DNA of 64,000 nt from Cryptomeria japonica. Lineage: Eukaryota > Streptophyta > Pinopsida > Cupressales > Cupressaceae. The stretch spans positions 138,760,897-138,824,896 of the forward strand of contig NC_081407.1 in NCBI RefSeq assembly GCF_030272615.1, given 5' to 3'. This document shows, piece after piece, positions 11,177-20,923 of this stretch (the stretch's first letter is position 1; each line of letters opens with the position of its first letter). A program made the translations under genes and the position numbers. Under the pieces are notes generated by a model. That model ran no database searches. It saw only the letters and a list, made by a program, of their open reading frames with translations, and was not told the DNA's origin.

Positions 11177-12368
11177 TGATGAATACTAAGAGAGGGGGGT
11201 GAATTAGTATACCAAAGAATACTGAACTTAAACACTTAAACAATTTAGCAGTAAACTGGTATAACAATTTTACTAACAAACTGATTAACACAAATGCAAA
11301 CCAAACAACAAATAAGGCATTCACCCATAGAAGCATAATCACCATAACACAAGAGGTTTTGACGTGGAAACCCAAATGGGAAAAACAAACGGTGAGATGA
11401 AACTCACAAGTAACTATTTGCAGAATAGTAACCAGACTGGTTAAGGTCAGACTGGTTAAGGTCATACAATGTTCTTCACCAGAATAGATCCTGTTAGGAA
11501 TCTCAATCTCTGTTAGGAGATAAGTCCGATTAAAGACTACCTTGTGAGAGGATTTCAGATCCACAGATGTGAACCACCTTGTTAGAGGATTTACAAAGGC
11601 TTTTCTGGGCCTACCCGGTTAAGGGTTTCAGACTTGTCGAAGATGTGAGTAATCAACAAGTGAATGATCTAGAAAATAGCATAGTCTGCTTGTTTAGATC
11701 CATGATAGCTCATTACTAATGCATTTCAACATTACTTCAGTCTTCAGTAAATCCACACTTTGTTACAACACACAGATTTGATCTTCTCTCCTAAGATTGA
11801 ACATTCAAAAACTCATCAACCACCAAAAAACCCTAATAGCTACCACTTCTAAAACCCCAGACATGATGTCCTTAAAAAAGGAATCTGATTTCATGTCGGT
11901 CCAATAGGATTACATTGCAAGTTCCTAGGTTCATTGTATCTAGACACATTTGATAACATGACACAAAATCACCGTCAAAGTGTCGGTGGATGGTAACTCA
12001 TCACAAAAATACCGGTTGGTAACTCATCATAGAGTATTACTGGTTCATACAACTTTACTGATTACCGGTTGGTAACTCATCACATAGTAATATCGGTTCA
12101 TACAACTTTATCAATTACCGGTTGTCAAAAATGAAGACTGGGAAAATGATAACTGCCACTTCAGTTCCTTCATACCGCTTGAGATCCTCAAACCACTTGA
12201 GGTCTTCATACCGCTTGAGATCGGTAGACACTTTCTGCAAAAATCGATAGCCTAAAGGCTATAATACATAATACCGGTTGAGCATAACTCATACATACAA
12301 AAAGTGTTCCCAAAGAAAGTGTGTGTCCATCAATGACAATCACAACATAATCATAAAAAATGGCAACA
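11177..12368 (-). repeat. Element 1 LTR (5' LTR in element orientation)
   Basis: The 1,192-base partner of 3520-4714, with the same TG and CA ends. It carries a private 15-base tandem duplication (AGACTGGTTAAGGTC twice, 11434-11463) that the other LTR lacks, so the duplication arose after insertion. The primer site abuts its inner end. Confidence 0.9.
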
Positions 12369-12373
12369 TTACT

Positions 12374-12446
12374 AGTATGGGAACATTTCCGGTCACATTT
12401 GTGGTGACTGAGGATTTCGTTCCCATAAAGATACAGAAGGTTCTAG
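12374..12446 (+). pseudogene. Exon of the gene relic, right part, beyond element 1
   Basis: It continues the frame of 3213-3519 without a stop after removal of the element and one TTACT copy, and ends at a GTACTT donor. The peptide has the pattern GTFPVTFVVTEDFVPIKIQK. The family is not recognised. Confidence 0.5.
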
Positions 12447-12545
12447 GTACTTTAAAATGTTTTAATTATTATTATATATAATCCAATTGAAATTTACTTA
12501 TTGATCACTCTTTTTAGACTAATGATCCCATGATCTTTTTGCAAG

Positions 12546-12885
12546 ACATGATGTTTTTAATAAATATCTAAATGATATTACCTTGGAGATCTTCGGGCTG
12601 ACCATACGTAAACGGTGGAATTCCCAAAATCAAGATTTAAAAGATGAGTTCATTAACCGTTTAGTTGTGTTGTTTGATAATAACACATTCAACCGAACCA
12701 AGGTCCTTAAGAAAGCTAGTATCTATCTAAAGTATGTGAGGGACCGATATAGGTCACATTTAGAGAAGAACAAAAAGTACGAGCATCCCCCCATGATTCT
12801 GAAGAGGGAATGGAAGGACTTGGTGTCAAATGGAAAGGAGAAGGCTGAAAAGCAAAAAAGGAAAGACACCATTGGGTGAATGAAG
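12546..12885 (+). pseudogene. Exon resembling Ptta/En/Spm plant transposase domain
   Basis: After an acceptor at 12544-12545 the frame encodes about 110 residues, from HDVFNKYLNDITLEIFGL to EKAEKQKRK. A Lys/Arg/Tyr-rich helical stretch is followed by a P-x-x-x-x-x-x-W block (HPPMILKREWKDLV). That layout matches the region of plant Ptta/En/Spm-type proteins (Transposase_24) with a helical segment, a Pro/Trp motif and a basic tail. The ORF ends in a TGA at about 12879, seven bases before a good GTATGT donor, so either a frameshift lies near the end or a different phase is used. The assignment is by resemblance only. Such domains also occur in domesticated plant genes. Confidence 0.4.
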
Positions 12886-12968
12886 GTATGTGATACTATC
12901 AACAATGTAATTATATATTGATTACTCTTTCTTTTTACATAATCTAACGTATTTCAAACTTTTCATAG

Positions 12969-13302
12969 GCTTCCCAACACATTGAAGGCAACAAAGGCAA
13001 GACTAGAAAAACACGGGCAACACAAACTTCACTCTGGTGGTTATATGAAATTTTCCACACAAATTGTAAGTATTAATAAATGAAATATTGCATCCAAATA
13101 ATAAATTGCAAACAATTTCGGTTTTATCACACCATAGAAGCAAAATTTATAATTTTATGCAAAAATGCAGGGCTCTAAATTCAATAGAGTGCCCACAAAA
13201 GAGGACCTGAAGATTGCCTTCCAACAAGGCTATGTAGCCGTGGTTGAATTCCTAAGACCCTTGACTGGGCAAACACAAGCTTCCACTGCATTCGACACGC
13301 AG
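12969..13302 (+). pseudogene. Two further exons of the gene relic
   Basis: Exon 12969-13065 follows an AG at 12967-12968 and ends at a GTAAGT donor. It encodes ASQHIEGNKGKTRKTRATQT and more, in the position where Ptta-like proteins have a G-S/T-rich basic block. Exon 13171-13302 follows TGCAG and ends at CAG|GTAAAT. It encodes 44 open residues (SKFNRVPTKEDLKIAFQQGY and more). The intron between them is about 100 bases and AT-rich. The splice phases I infer do not all agree, which suggests small indels or a non-functional copy. Confidence 0.4.
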
Positions 13303-13411
13303 GTAAATAAACTCAATGAAGTTTATTTAAAATTGAATACTTGTGCAATCTATTCAATATTAATTTCCACCATAAAGTAATTATGTGCCTATTTGTTTTT
13401 AACATGCAAGC

Positions 13412-13496
13412 AATGAAAATATTGCACATGAGATTGGAATGTATCTTGGTGAGGGTGGAGCACAACCTGTAGATGAAGGTCATGGTGTGCATCCCG
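13412..13496 (+). pseudogene. Short acidic exon of the gene relic
   Basis: It is bounded by GCAAG| and |GTACTGG and encodes about 27 residues (NENIAHEIGMYLGEGGAQPV onward), ending in phase 1. That phase fits the first of the tandem small exons at 13609. It is too short for any family assignment. Confidence 0.35.
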
Positions 13497-13559
13497 GTAC
13501 TGGATGTATTCATGTGCTATATAAAACATAGTACGGATTAATACAATTAAACATCTTTA

Positions 13560-13884
13560 ATTGCAATTGGTGTATTAATTAATGTAATATTTCACGTTTC
13601 AACTTTAGAGCTTGTAGAGCGTGATCAACATGTTGAGCATGAATGGGCTAAACAAGATCAAGAACATGATGTGGCCCCATTAGGTAAAGAGGAGCACTCT
13701 AATGTTATTTTTAACATATATATTTAATTGCAATTGGTGTATTAATTAGTGTAACCTTTCGTGTTTCAACTCCAAAGGATTTAGAGGGTGTTCAACATGT
13801 TGAGCATGAGGCTATAAGACAAGATCATAAACATGATGTGGCCCCATCAGGTAAAGAGGACCGCTCTAATTTTCTTTTAAACAT
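13560..13884 (+). repeat. Tandem exon-plus-intron repeat, units 1 and 2
   Basis: Units of about 167 bases each contain an intron end (ATTGCAATTGGTGTATTAAT), a pyrimidine-rich acceptor, a 73-75-base exon (13609-13683 and 13778-13850) and a GTAAAGAGG donor. The exons encode a His/Glu/Gln-rich 25-residue peptide (VEHEWAKQDQEHDVAP in unit 1, VEHEAIRQDHKHDVAP in unit 2). Unit 2 has lost the aligned TTTAG acceptor (CCAAAG instead), which shifts the usable site by two bases. Unit 2 is interrupted by element 2 at 13884. A third unit follows on the other side. Confidence 0.65.
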
Positions 13885-14349
13885 TGTTGCTGTAATTATT
13901 TATTCATGTTGGATATTATGACACCTTACTTAAGTTTACTTAGGTACATGCATATCATAGTATTTTGGGTATGAGACACTTGGGTGTTTGTGCCACATTG
14001 GGATAGTGTGTGTAGGATAATTTCCACCTTTTGTGGTCTTATCTTCTTGTTACATTTCACATTCGATGGGTGATCCACCTCATGTGGAATATTATATTGT
14101 TTCTCCTAACTACCAAACATATTTCCTACCTACCCTTGTTTCTTATTGAGCCACATGTCATGTTTGTGTGCTCACTTATCCATATAGCCTTGCCTATATA
14201 AGTAGGCTCATCTACATTGTATGTGGTTGATTGATTGATAATCGAGTTGATCAGTATTTTCATCTTGATAGAATACAGTTTATTCCTATCAATATTTTGT
14301 CTCTATTTTGTACTTTTCATTGACCTCTTGATCTTGGCAAAATCTCACA
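13885..14349 (+). repeat. Element 2 5' LTR
   Basis: 465 bases, starting TGTTGCTGTAATTATT and ending AAAATCTCACA, about 95 percent identical by eye to 18448-18916. A TATA-type box (CTATATAAG, 14194-14202) lies about 150 bases before the LTR end, where the U3 promoter is expected. Confidence 0.9.
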
Positions 14350-14362
14350 TGGTATCAGAGCC
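14350..14362 (+). promoter_or_regulatory. Element 2 primer-binding site
   Basis: TGGTATCAGAGCC abuts the LTR end directly and is complementary to initiator methionine tRNA. Confidence 0.9.
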
Positions 14363-14563
14363 TAAAGAGCTTCTTTGATTAGTCATTTTTGGAGGCTTCA
14401 ATTTTTAGATCTGGGGAGGTGATATTTGTGGGGGTGCCATACAGTGATTTGGACATCACGGTTGAGTCTGGGAGACCGTTTCCATAAATTTTGACTATAA
14501 AGTCGGCCTATTTTTGTGAGGGAAAAATTTTCACCAATTTTGTTATTATTGTATGGATTTTGT

Positions 14564-14605
<42 letters not shown>

Positions 14606-16060
14606 ATTTTTTTTTAAATTTCTATTTTAAATCGTAGAATTTTTTTTTTATCCGGTTCATCAGTGAGTTTCATTTGAAAATTTAATTTAATTTTTTTTTT
14701 GGGGGTCCACAGACCCCCTGGTGTCCCTGAAACCATATGCAGACAATTATTTTTGCAGATCTTATTGGGGGCCTTGCCCCCCCATACTCTCCCTCGTTCT
14801 ACTCTGGTCGTTGTTTCCCAGCCCCGTGTTGCACCTGCACTGCCTTCTTCGACTGACTCCCTGCGAACTTCCCATGGCCCTCGGTAGTCCATCGTCTGGT
14901 TTCTCTACTACTGCCAACGTCTTACTCTCGATCCCTGACAGCTTTACATTCGGCCCCGTCGCCTGTCCTCCTCCCATCGTGGATCCTCCCGATAGTCGAC
15001 GCATTCTCCTCGGCAGCCCTATTGTCTTCCACCACGCGGGCTGCCCTGCCATCAGTGCGCCACGCATATGCACATCCTGCCACGCGGCAACATTGCACAA
15101 CACCCACCCATCCACGCAAAGGGACACGTGCCACATGCGGGTTAGATCACATAGGCACCTCGTCAGCAACATAGTAGCCACGTTAGAAAAGCCATATTGT
15201 CACATCAACTAACATGTTGGAGCTCGTACCACCATGTGGTGATCCTCTGTTCAACCGTACACAGCCACGTGAACTGCCATCTCAGGCCACGTCATCGTCT
15301 GTATGGTCATCACAGGGGGAGCAATGGTCAATTTGACGGTCATACGGTCATGAATTTTCAACTCATAGATTGCTAGCATCAACCTGCATCAACATTTTTA
15401 AAAAATTTGAAGAACCCCTCTCATTGAGCTTTTCAGTTTTGCAGTTCAACTTTGGAATGCCATATCTTGCTCATTTTTGCTCCTTTTTTGGTGCAATTTT
15501 TTTTTGAAATGGGTTAGAATTTCATTCTCTTTGCAGTGGTGAAGGAATTTTTTGATTTTGATGGACGGATTTTTTATAATTTGTAGATCTTCATGACTGT
15601 ACTTGTCTAATCCCAAATTTTGCAACTTCAGAGGCTTCGTTTGGGGTCATATGACCTCCTTTTCAGGTGCCATTTAAAAAAAAAAGTGCATAATTATTTG
15701 TCTACTTTCATAATCTGCCATTAGTTTGTAGTGATTTTGAGTAGAAATCGTACTTTTAGTATTTGGTCATTTTTGGCCAATTTGGTACTTGCATTTTGCT
15801 TGGATCTCAGTTTAGATCACTTATAGTACTTGTTGGAGTCTCTTATATCTCATTTTGAGAAGTTGTAAAGTTGAAATCACAAGTCCACCTTGCCTTGTTT
15901 TGCAAGTGGCTCATTGTATACACACTAAGTATAAAGTGCCAAATCATCATTTTTTTATTTTTTTTGGGGGGGGGGGGGGGTGTTTCTCGATTGAGTAATT
16001 TGGGGGGGTGTCTTGTGTGATTGTGCCTCTCTTTATCTTGTGTTTTTTCATTTTGGTGCT
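14363..16060 (+). other. Element 2 long leader with GC-rich core
   Basis: 1.7 kb of leader precedes gag. It contains an (AT)n run at about 14567-14602 and a GC-rich island at roughly 14700-15350 in an otherwise AT-rich setting. It also has a 15-G homopolymer at 15966-15980. ORFs occur on both strands of the island (for example 14721-15212 plus and 14762-15181 minus), as expected when stop codons are rare for compositional reasons; neither shows a domain. The leader may carry packaging or translation-initiation structure, which is an inference. Confidence 0.55.
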
Positions 16061-17092
16061 ATGGGTTCTCCTTAATTTCCACTTTTAACTCCTCATAATT
16101 ATGCTTCATGGAAGATTAAGGCTTGGAGTAAACTAATGGAAAAAGGACTCACTCATTATGTAAATGGAACTATCACAACACCACCTAATCCTAATTCTCA
16201 AATTGAATGGCTAACTAAGAATTCTATGACACTTGGAACTCTTAGAAAGTATGTATCAGATGACCTCATTTTTCACATTGATAAATGTACTACAATTAAA
16301 AAGGCTTGGGATATTTATGAGAAATTTTATGGTCAAGTTGATGAGATTAAGGGCTACAAGCTTGATAGTGAACTGACAACTTTGGATCCCAAGGATTTTG
16401 ATACAATCTAAGATTATGTCACAAAAGCAAATGAGCTAAGAGCAAAGCTAAAGGATTGTGGAATTGACAAAAATGATGCTCGATTGGTTTACAACTTGTT
16501 GGACAAGCTTCCTTCAGAGTATGCAGCCTTTGTATCTAGCTTTCACACCCATAGGTTAGCTCAAGGTTCCTCTTAGACTTCTCCCTCATTTGATGCATTC
16601 ACGAAGATGTTGATACTTGAGCAATCTAAGTTGACCAAGATGGGGATTCTCAAATCTTCAAAGTCACAAGCTTTGGTGGCTAACAAAGGGAATCAAAAGC
16701 AACCTAAGTCAAAACCACTACAAGATGGAGCACATTCCTCCTCTCCACAACAAGGTGACTCACCTAAGAGAAAATCCTATAAGGACAATCTTTTTTATGC
16801 ATATTGCAAGAACTCAGGACATGATGAACATCATTGTTACAAGAAGGATATTGATGAGTTAAAGAATCTTCTTGAGAAGAACAAAATCAACCTACCTTCT
16901 AGAATGTCTACATCGGCTTCTTCTTCCAAGGATAAAGGAAAGGATCACTCTTTTGGGACAGATAAAGGAAAGGGACGAGCTCTTTGTGCTACTACAAGTC
17001 ATGATTCGGGGAGATGGCTTCTAGATTCAAGGGCTTCTCATCATATGGCATCTTCGCAGTTTATGTTCTCTTCATTTGAGCCTTGACACATG
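16061..17092 (+). pseudogene. Element 2 gag and start of protease
   Basis: ATG at 16061 starts a copia-type gag (UBN2 family): NYASWKIKAW near residue 13, then AWDIYEKFYG and YKLDSELTTL further on. In-frame stops occur at 16073, about 16409 and about 16574. The zinc knuckle (AYCKNSGHDEHHC, near 16800-16840) has Tyr in place of its first Cys. The protease signature follows as LLDSRASHHM (about 17020-17049), where the essential Gly of the DSG triad is Arg. Gag forms the particle and the protease would have processed it. Both are dead here. Confidence 0.75.
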
Positions 17093-17820
17093 CCAAATAT
17101 TTTGATGGAAATCATACATACATGGATGTGATTGGGAAAGGATATATTGTCATTGGGGATAACTCCTTCAATGATGTGTTGTGTGTACCCCACTTGACAA
17201 TCAATCTTCTTTCCATCTATCAAATCACACATGGGGCAACTAGGAAAACTGTGGAGTTCACACCTGATTCAGTTATCATTAGAGACTTGGAGACTAGAGC
17301 TATCATTGTGAATGGGGTTTTTGATCATGCATCTTGGTTGTACTCCTTTTCACATTATGGTCCTATTGATGAGGTTGATTCTTGCTATGCTGATGATTCA
17401 TATTTTGAGGAGAAATTTGGGTACTTGAAGTTGGGGATTCTCACATGTGACCCCGTTATTGAGTTTTGCATTTCATATCCTCCTCTTGATATCACATCAC
17501 CTATTGCACCTAATGATGCAGCTAGTGCGACGGTTTTGCCTTGTGATTTAGTGCAATAGAATATTCCTTGTCTTCCAACTTCAGTTGATTGGGATGATTA
17601 CTTGATAGACATTGCAGGTTTGTTTGTGGAGTCCTACATTGCAGATATGGGAGACATCATTGATGACATTCATCTTCTCTTTGATGAAGATGATTCTTCT
17701 TTGATTGTTGCAAGGGAACACTCTGACCCTCTTGTGCATTCTCTACATGATCATTCTTTTGAGGTTGACATGATTGTGGATATTTTGTATAATTGTTGGA
17801 GGAGGTCTCTTTCTCCTTAG
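17093..17820 (+). pseudogene. Element 2 protease remainder and unassigned downstream frame
   Basis: A one-base frameshift near 17100 separates this from gag. The first about 65 codons are typical copia protease C-terminal sequence (GNHTYMDVIGKG, NDVLCVPHLTINLLS, YQITHGATRK). Beyond about 17330 the frame is acidic (many D and E) with no integrase zinc finger or catalytic acids, and stops occur at 17557 and 17818. The point where copia sequence ends is probably the deletion that removed the rest of pol. Confidence 0.6.
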
Positions 17821-18434
17821 AGGAGACACGTGAGTCTTTGGATCTTGTTCTACATTGTTCTCCACTAGATCTTGGAGCGCCTTTTTCAGCAGTGTGGAGC
17901 AATTCACCACCTTTGGAGGGGGTACCTTTCAACATCGACATGGGGACACTTGAGTAGTTTTCAGAGATTTCATTCATCATGAGTATTTTTCCTACATCTT
18001 CCCTTCATGATTAGGGAGACTTCATGGATACACCTTTGGTTTTGTTTCTTCCCAAGGGGAGGAACGTTGTTCGATGTTCATGGAGTAGTTTCTTCATACA
18101 TCTTCAAGCTTCTACCATTGGTGCAAATTCTACATTGAGGGGGCGCTACCTAGTCTCTCTTCTTCTCTCATATGGGGGGACTTTTTCCTCACATGAGATT
18201 TTGTCCTTCACATGCTTCTTTGAGAGTTCTCTTGTATATAATTTTCATCTCTCTTTTTGGGGGAGAATTTTTTCCCATTGGATTTTTCTCTCTTTCCCCA
18301 ATTTGTGAGAGATTTCATTACATTGGTTTGTGTGCATTTGCATTTGTACATGGGTACCTAACATGGCCTCGTAGTCAAGACCCATCTTTCATTGCTTAGT
18401 TTCATTGTAGACTTAAGTGCATTCCCCTAAGTTG
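17821..18434 (+). other. Element 2 non-coding tail before the polypurine tract
   Basis: Pyrimidine-rich, with repeated TTTCTTC and GGGGGA motifs and no coding signal. A related block lies on the minus strand near 62280-62540, including the GTGAGAGAT and GGGTACCT words, so the tail is a family feature. Confidence 0.5.
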
Positions 18435-18447
18435 CACTTAAGGGGGG
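18435..18447 (+). promoter_or_regulatory. Element 2 polypurine tract
   Basis: CACTTAAGGGGGG immediately precedes TGTTGGTG, the start of the 3' LTR. Confidence 0.8.
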
Positions 18448-18916
18448 TGTTGGTGTAATTATTTATTCATGTTGGATATTATTACACCTTACTTAAGTTT
18501 ACTTAGGTACATGCATATCATAGTAGTTTAGGTATGAGACACTTGGGTGTTTGTGCCACATTGGGATAGTGTGTGTAGGAGAATTTCCACCTTTTGTGGT
18601 CGTATCTTGTTGTTACATTCCACATTCGGTGGGTGATCCACCTCATGTGGAATATTATATTATTTTTTTTGCCTACCACACCTATTTCCTACCTACCCTT
18701 GTTTCTTATTGAGCCACATGTCATGTTTGTGTGCTCACTTATCCATATAGCCTTGCTTATATAAGCAGGCTCATCTAAATTATATGTGATTGATTGATTA
18801 ATTGATAATCCAGTTGATCAGTATTTTCATCTTGATAGAATGCAATTTATTCCTATCAATATTTTGTCTCTATTTTGTACTTTTCATTGAGCTCTTGATC
18901 TTGGCAAAATCTCACA
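18448..18916 (+). repeat. Element 2 3' LTR
   Basis: 469 bases, starting TGTTGGTGTAATTATT and ending AAAATCTCACA. The TATA box is at 18758-18765 (TATATAAG). The AACAT duplication follows. Confidence 0.9.
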
Positions 18917-18921
18917 AACAT

Positions 18922-19100
18922 ATATTTTTAATTGCAATTGGTGTATTAATTAATGTAACCTTTCATGTTTAAACTCCAAAGGATTTAGAGGATGTTCAAC
19001 ATTGTGAGCATGAGGCTATAAGACAAGATCAGGAACATGATGTGTCCCCATCAGGGAAAGAGAACCACTCTAATGTTCTTTCAATTAATAAAATACTTGT
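18922..19100 (+). repeat. Tandem exon-plus-intron repeat, unit 3
   Basis: The unit resumes after element 2. The intron end and acceptor region are as in units 1 and 2, and the exon 18982-19054 encodes a diverged copy (EHEAIRQDQEHDVSPS). Its donor is GGAAAG, not GTAAAG, so the canonical GT is lost. Together with 13560-13884 this makes three units with a period of about 167 bases. Confidence 0.6.
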
Positions 19101-19148
19101 AACAATAATAATAAAACATATCAATTTAACATTTATTTGTTATTGCAG

Positions 19149-19324
19149 CAGACCCCCTCTTGCAGCGGCCTCCACATCGTGAGTACAAGACTAGGCATAC
19201 ATTAAGATCAAGAGTAGAGGGCAGAACAACTGAAGGGGGGATAGATGATTTAGAAAATGATACTCCACTTCTTTATTTAGCTACAAAAAAGAAACAAAAA
19301 AAGGAGATTGTAATCATATTATGA
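19149..19324 (+). pseudogene. Probable terminal exon of the gene relic
   Basis: After a strong acceptor (TTTGTTATTGCAG) the frame is open for 57 codons to a TGA at 19322-19324. The peptide is basic and ends in a Lys-rich tail (LATKKKQKKEIVIIL), with an LLQRPPHREYKTRHTLRSR block at its start. The tail could be a nuclear targeting signal, which is an inference. No stop interrupts it. An AT-rich region with AATAAA-like words (around 19428) follows. Confidence 0.45.
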
Positions 19325-20923
19325 CAACCATATTTTTGATAATATGTAAAAACTGAAAGAATGAAGGCTATATTTAATGAATAATTGTGAATATGTTAAT
19401 GAATGAATGTTATATGTTATTAATGGATGAATAAATGATTAATGTTATATGATTGGGTATGGGGAATTGAGAGTGATGTGAGGGTGGGGGAGGGGCCCTC
19501 TAGTCTATGAAGGTTTATTTAACATGATTCCATCGAGAGATGGTAGGTGTGGAGGTTTGTAAGGAGATTTGATAATGAAAAGTAATAAAATTTATCATTT
19601 TCCTTCATGTTTTAGATCTTTGTGACAACAGTACTGCAAGGATATAATGTTATTTGGTTTCAAATGGTCTTATATATAATAGGGCATGTTGATAAATTTA
19701 TTTCCTTTCATTAGAGTCCAATTTCAAAAGGAGGAATTATAAGGAAATAATTTTTTGGTAACAGAATGACCAATTGTCATACGGTTCTGCAACTTTATGA
19801 TTGTTATGGTGAAAGGTGTGATCAAATATGAAGTCATTTTACTCTACACTTGATTGTGGAATCTAGAACAATGAAATATTATTTTGTTTGAATCCATTTT
19901 TTATGAGTTTTCACATTATCTTTTTCAAGTTATGTTAGTTTTTTCCAAAAATAGTCTGAAACTATCAATGAGGGTAAACGACAAGCAAATTATTTGTGTA
20001 ACTCCTAATATAGCTGGTGGGAAAATCTAGTTTTTGGTGATATGCAGGGTTTATATATATACTCCAAGATTTCAAAGTGGCAGGCTGATTCGCAGAGATT
20101 TGGGAGGGTTTTAATGATGCCCTAGTACTGCTAAAACCATGATTGTGATCAGTGATAACAGTGACAATGGATTGTACCTCTATTTTGCTTCTGAATATAT
20201 GCTAGATACTTTCCTATAGTAATGAATAACTAAGGAACAAATTACATTAGTTATTTTCTATGTACCTCTGTTCTGCTTCTGAATATATGCTAGATGCTTC
20301 CCTATAGCAATGAATTGATTACATCCTATAGCTCATGTTTCTTTATGTGACATGACAAACCTAATGTTGAATATTGTTGATGGAAACTCCTGGAGATTTT
20401 ACCTATTCTGATTATATTTGAGCACTTTCCTCCTTTTTGTTTATTAGATGTATCATTGGCATTGCTACCTCATTTATTGTATCACATGTAGAGATATGGC
20501 TTATCATTTAGTTTCTCTAGCTATTGGCACTATGAACAACCAAGCTACATCTTCCTTTAGTTATCACAATACCTAGAGGTACATTTTATTATCTGGAGAT
20601 ACCATTCTTTTACTTACAGTATGTATTTCAACATTTCAACACTGTTTGAAAATATTTCTTGCCTCATGAATGAGCAATGAATGTGAGCTTGTATCATCTC
20701 TATTAATGTATTGACATCCTTAAGAGTCGCCCGTTGTATGTTTTCTAATGATGTATTAGTGATCGATGTTCATTATTCATGTTATCTTGATGTGCATATA
20801 AATGCTCTGATACTTTTGACTCTTAATTGTTGAGCACTAAGTTGTTGCTTTCATTACATTATCCTATTACTGCAAATTAATGATGTTTCCTATAGCTTCC
20901 ATCAATGTGGCAATGTATTGTTA
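19325..20923. other. Unassigned spacer with a 55-base direct duplication
   Basis: No coding or mobile-element signal is seen. Two imperfect direct copies, 20173-20227 and 20261-20315 (starting TGTACCTCT and containing TTCTGAATATATGCTAGAT), lie 88 bases apart. The first 150 bases may be 3' untranslated sequence of the preceding gene relic. Confidence 0.45.

Larger units (their letters stand above)
3520..12368 (-). mobile_element. Element 1: non-autonomous copia-like LTR retrotransposon with an unknown long ORF
   Basis: An 8.85-kb element lies on the minus strand between perfect TTACT duplications. In transcription order it has an LTR (12368-11177), a tRNA-Met primer site (11174-11162), a coiled-coil and zinc-knuckle gag region (11126-8642), a roughly 3.2-kb open frame of unknown type (8200-4993), a polypurine tract (4726-4715) and the second LTR (4714-3520). 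No protease, integrase, reverse transcriptase or RNase H motif is visible anywhere inside, so it must have relied on enzymes from another element. The two LTRs differ at roughly one base in twenty by eye, so it is not recent. A solo LTR (8904-10103) has later inserted into the gag region. Confidence 0.85.
13885..18916 (+). mobile_element. Element 2: gag-protease-only copia retrotransposon
   Basis: A 5.03-kb plus-strand element sits between perfect AACAT duplications (13880-13884 and 18917-18921). Its order is LTR 13885-14349, primer site 14350-14362, a long leader with a GC-rich core, gag from 16061, a protease region to about 17300, a non-coding tail, a polypurine tract ending at 18447 and LTR 18448-18916. 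No integrase, reverse transcriptase or RNase H sequence is present. The roughly 1 kb after the protease has no copia motif. It is therefore a non-autonomous deletion derivative. Stops and a frameshift also break gag and protease. Confidence 0.85.

Noticed and set aside
10311-11564. Start of element 1 gag at 11564
   Set aside because: The frame upstream of 11126 is LTR and primer-site sequence; the first ATG inside the element is at 11126.
14699-15212. Overlapping ORFs on both strands in the element 2 leader
   Set aside because: GC-rich composition removes stops on both strands. No domain, no conserved start, and it lies before gag in a retrotransposon leader.
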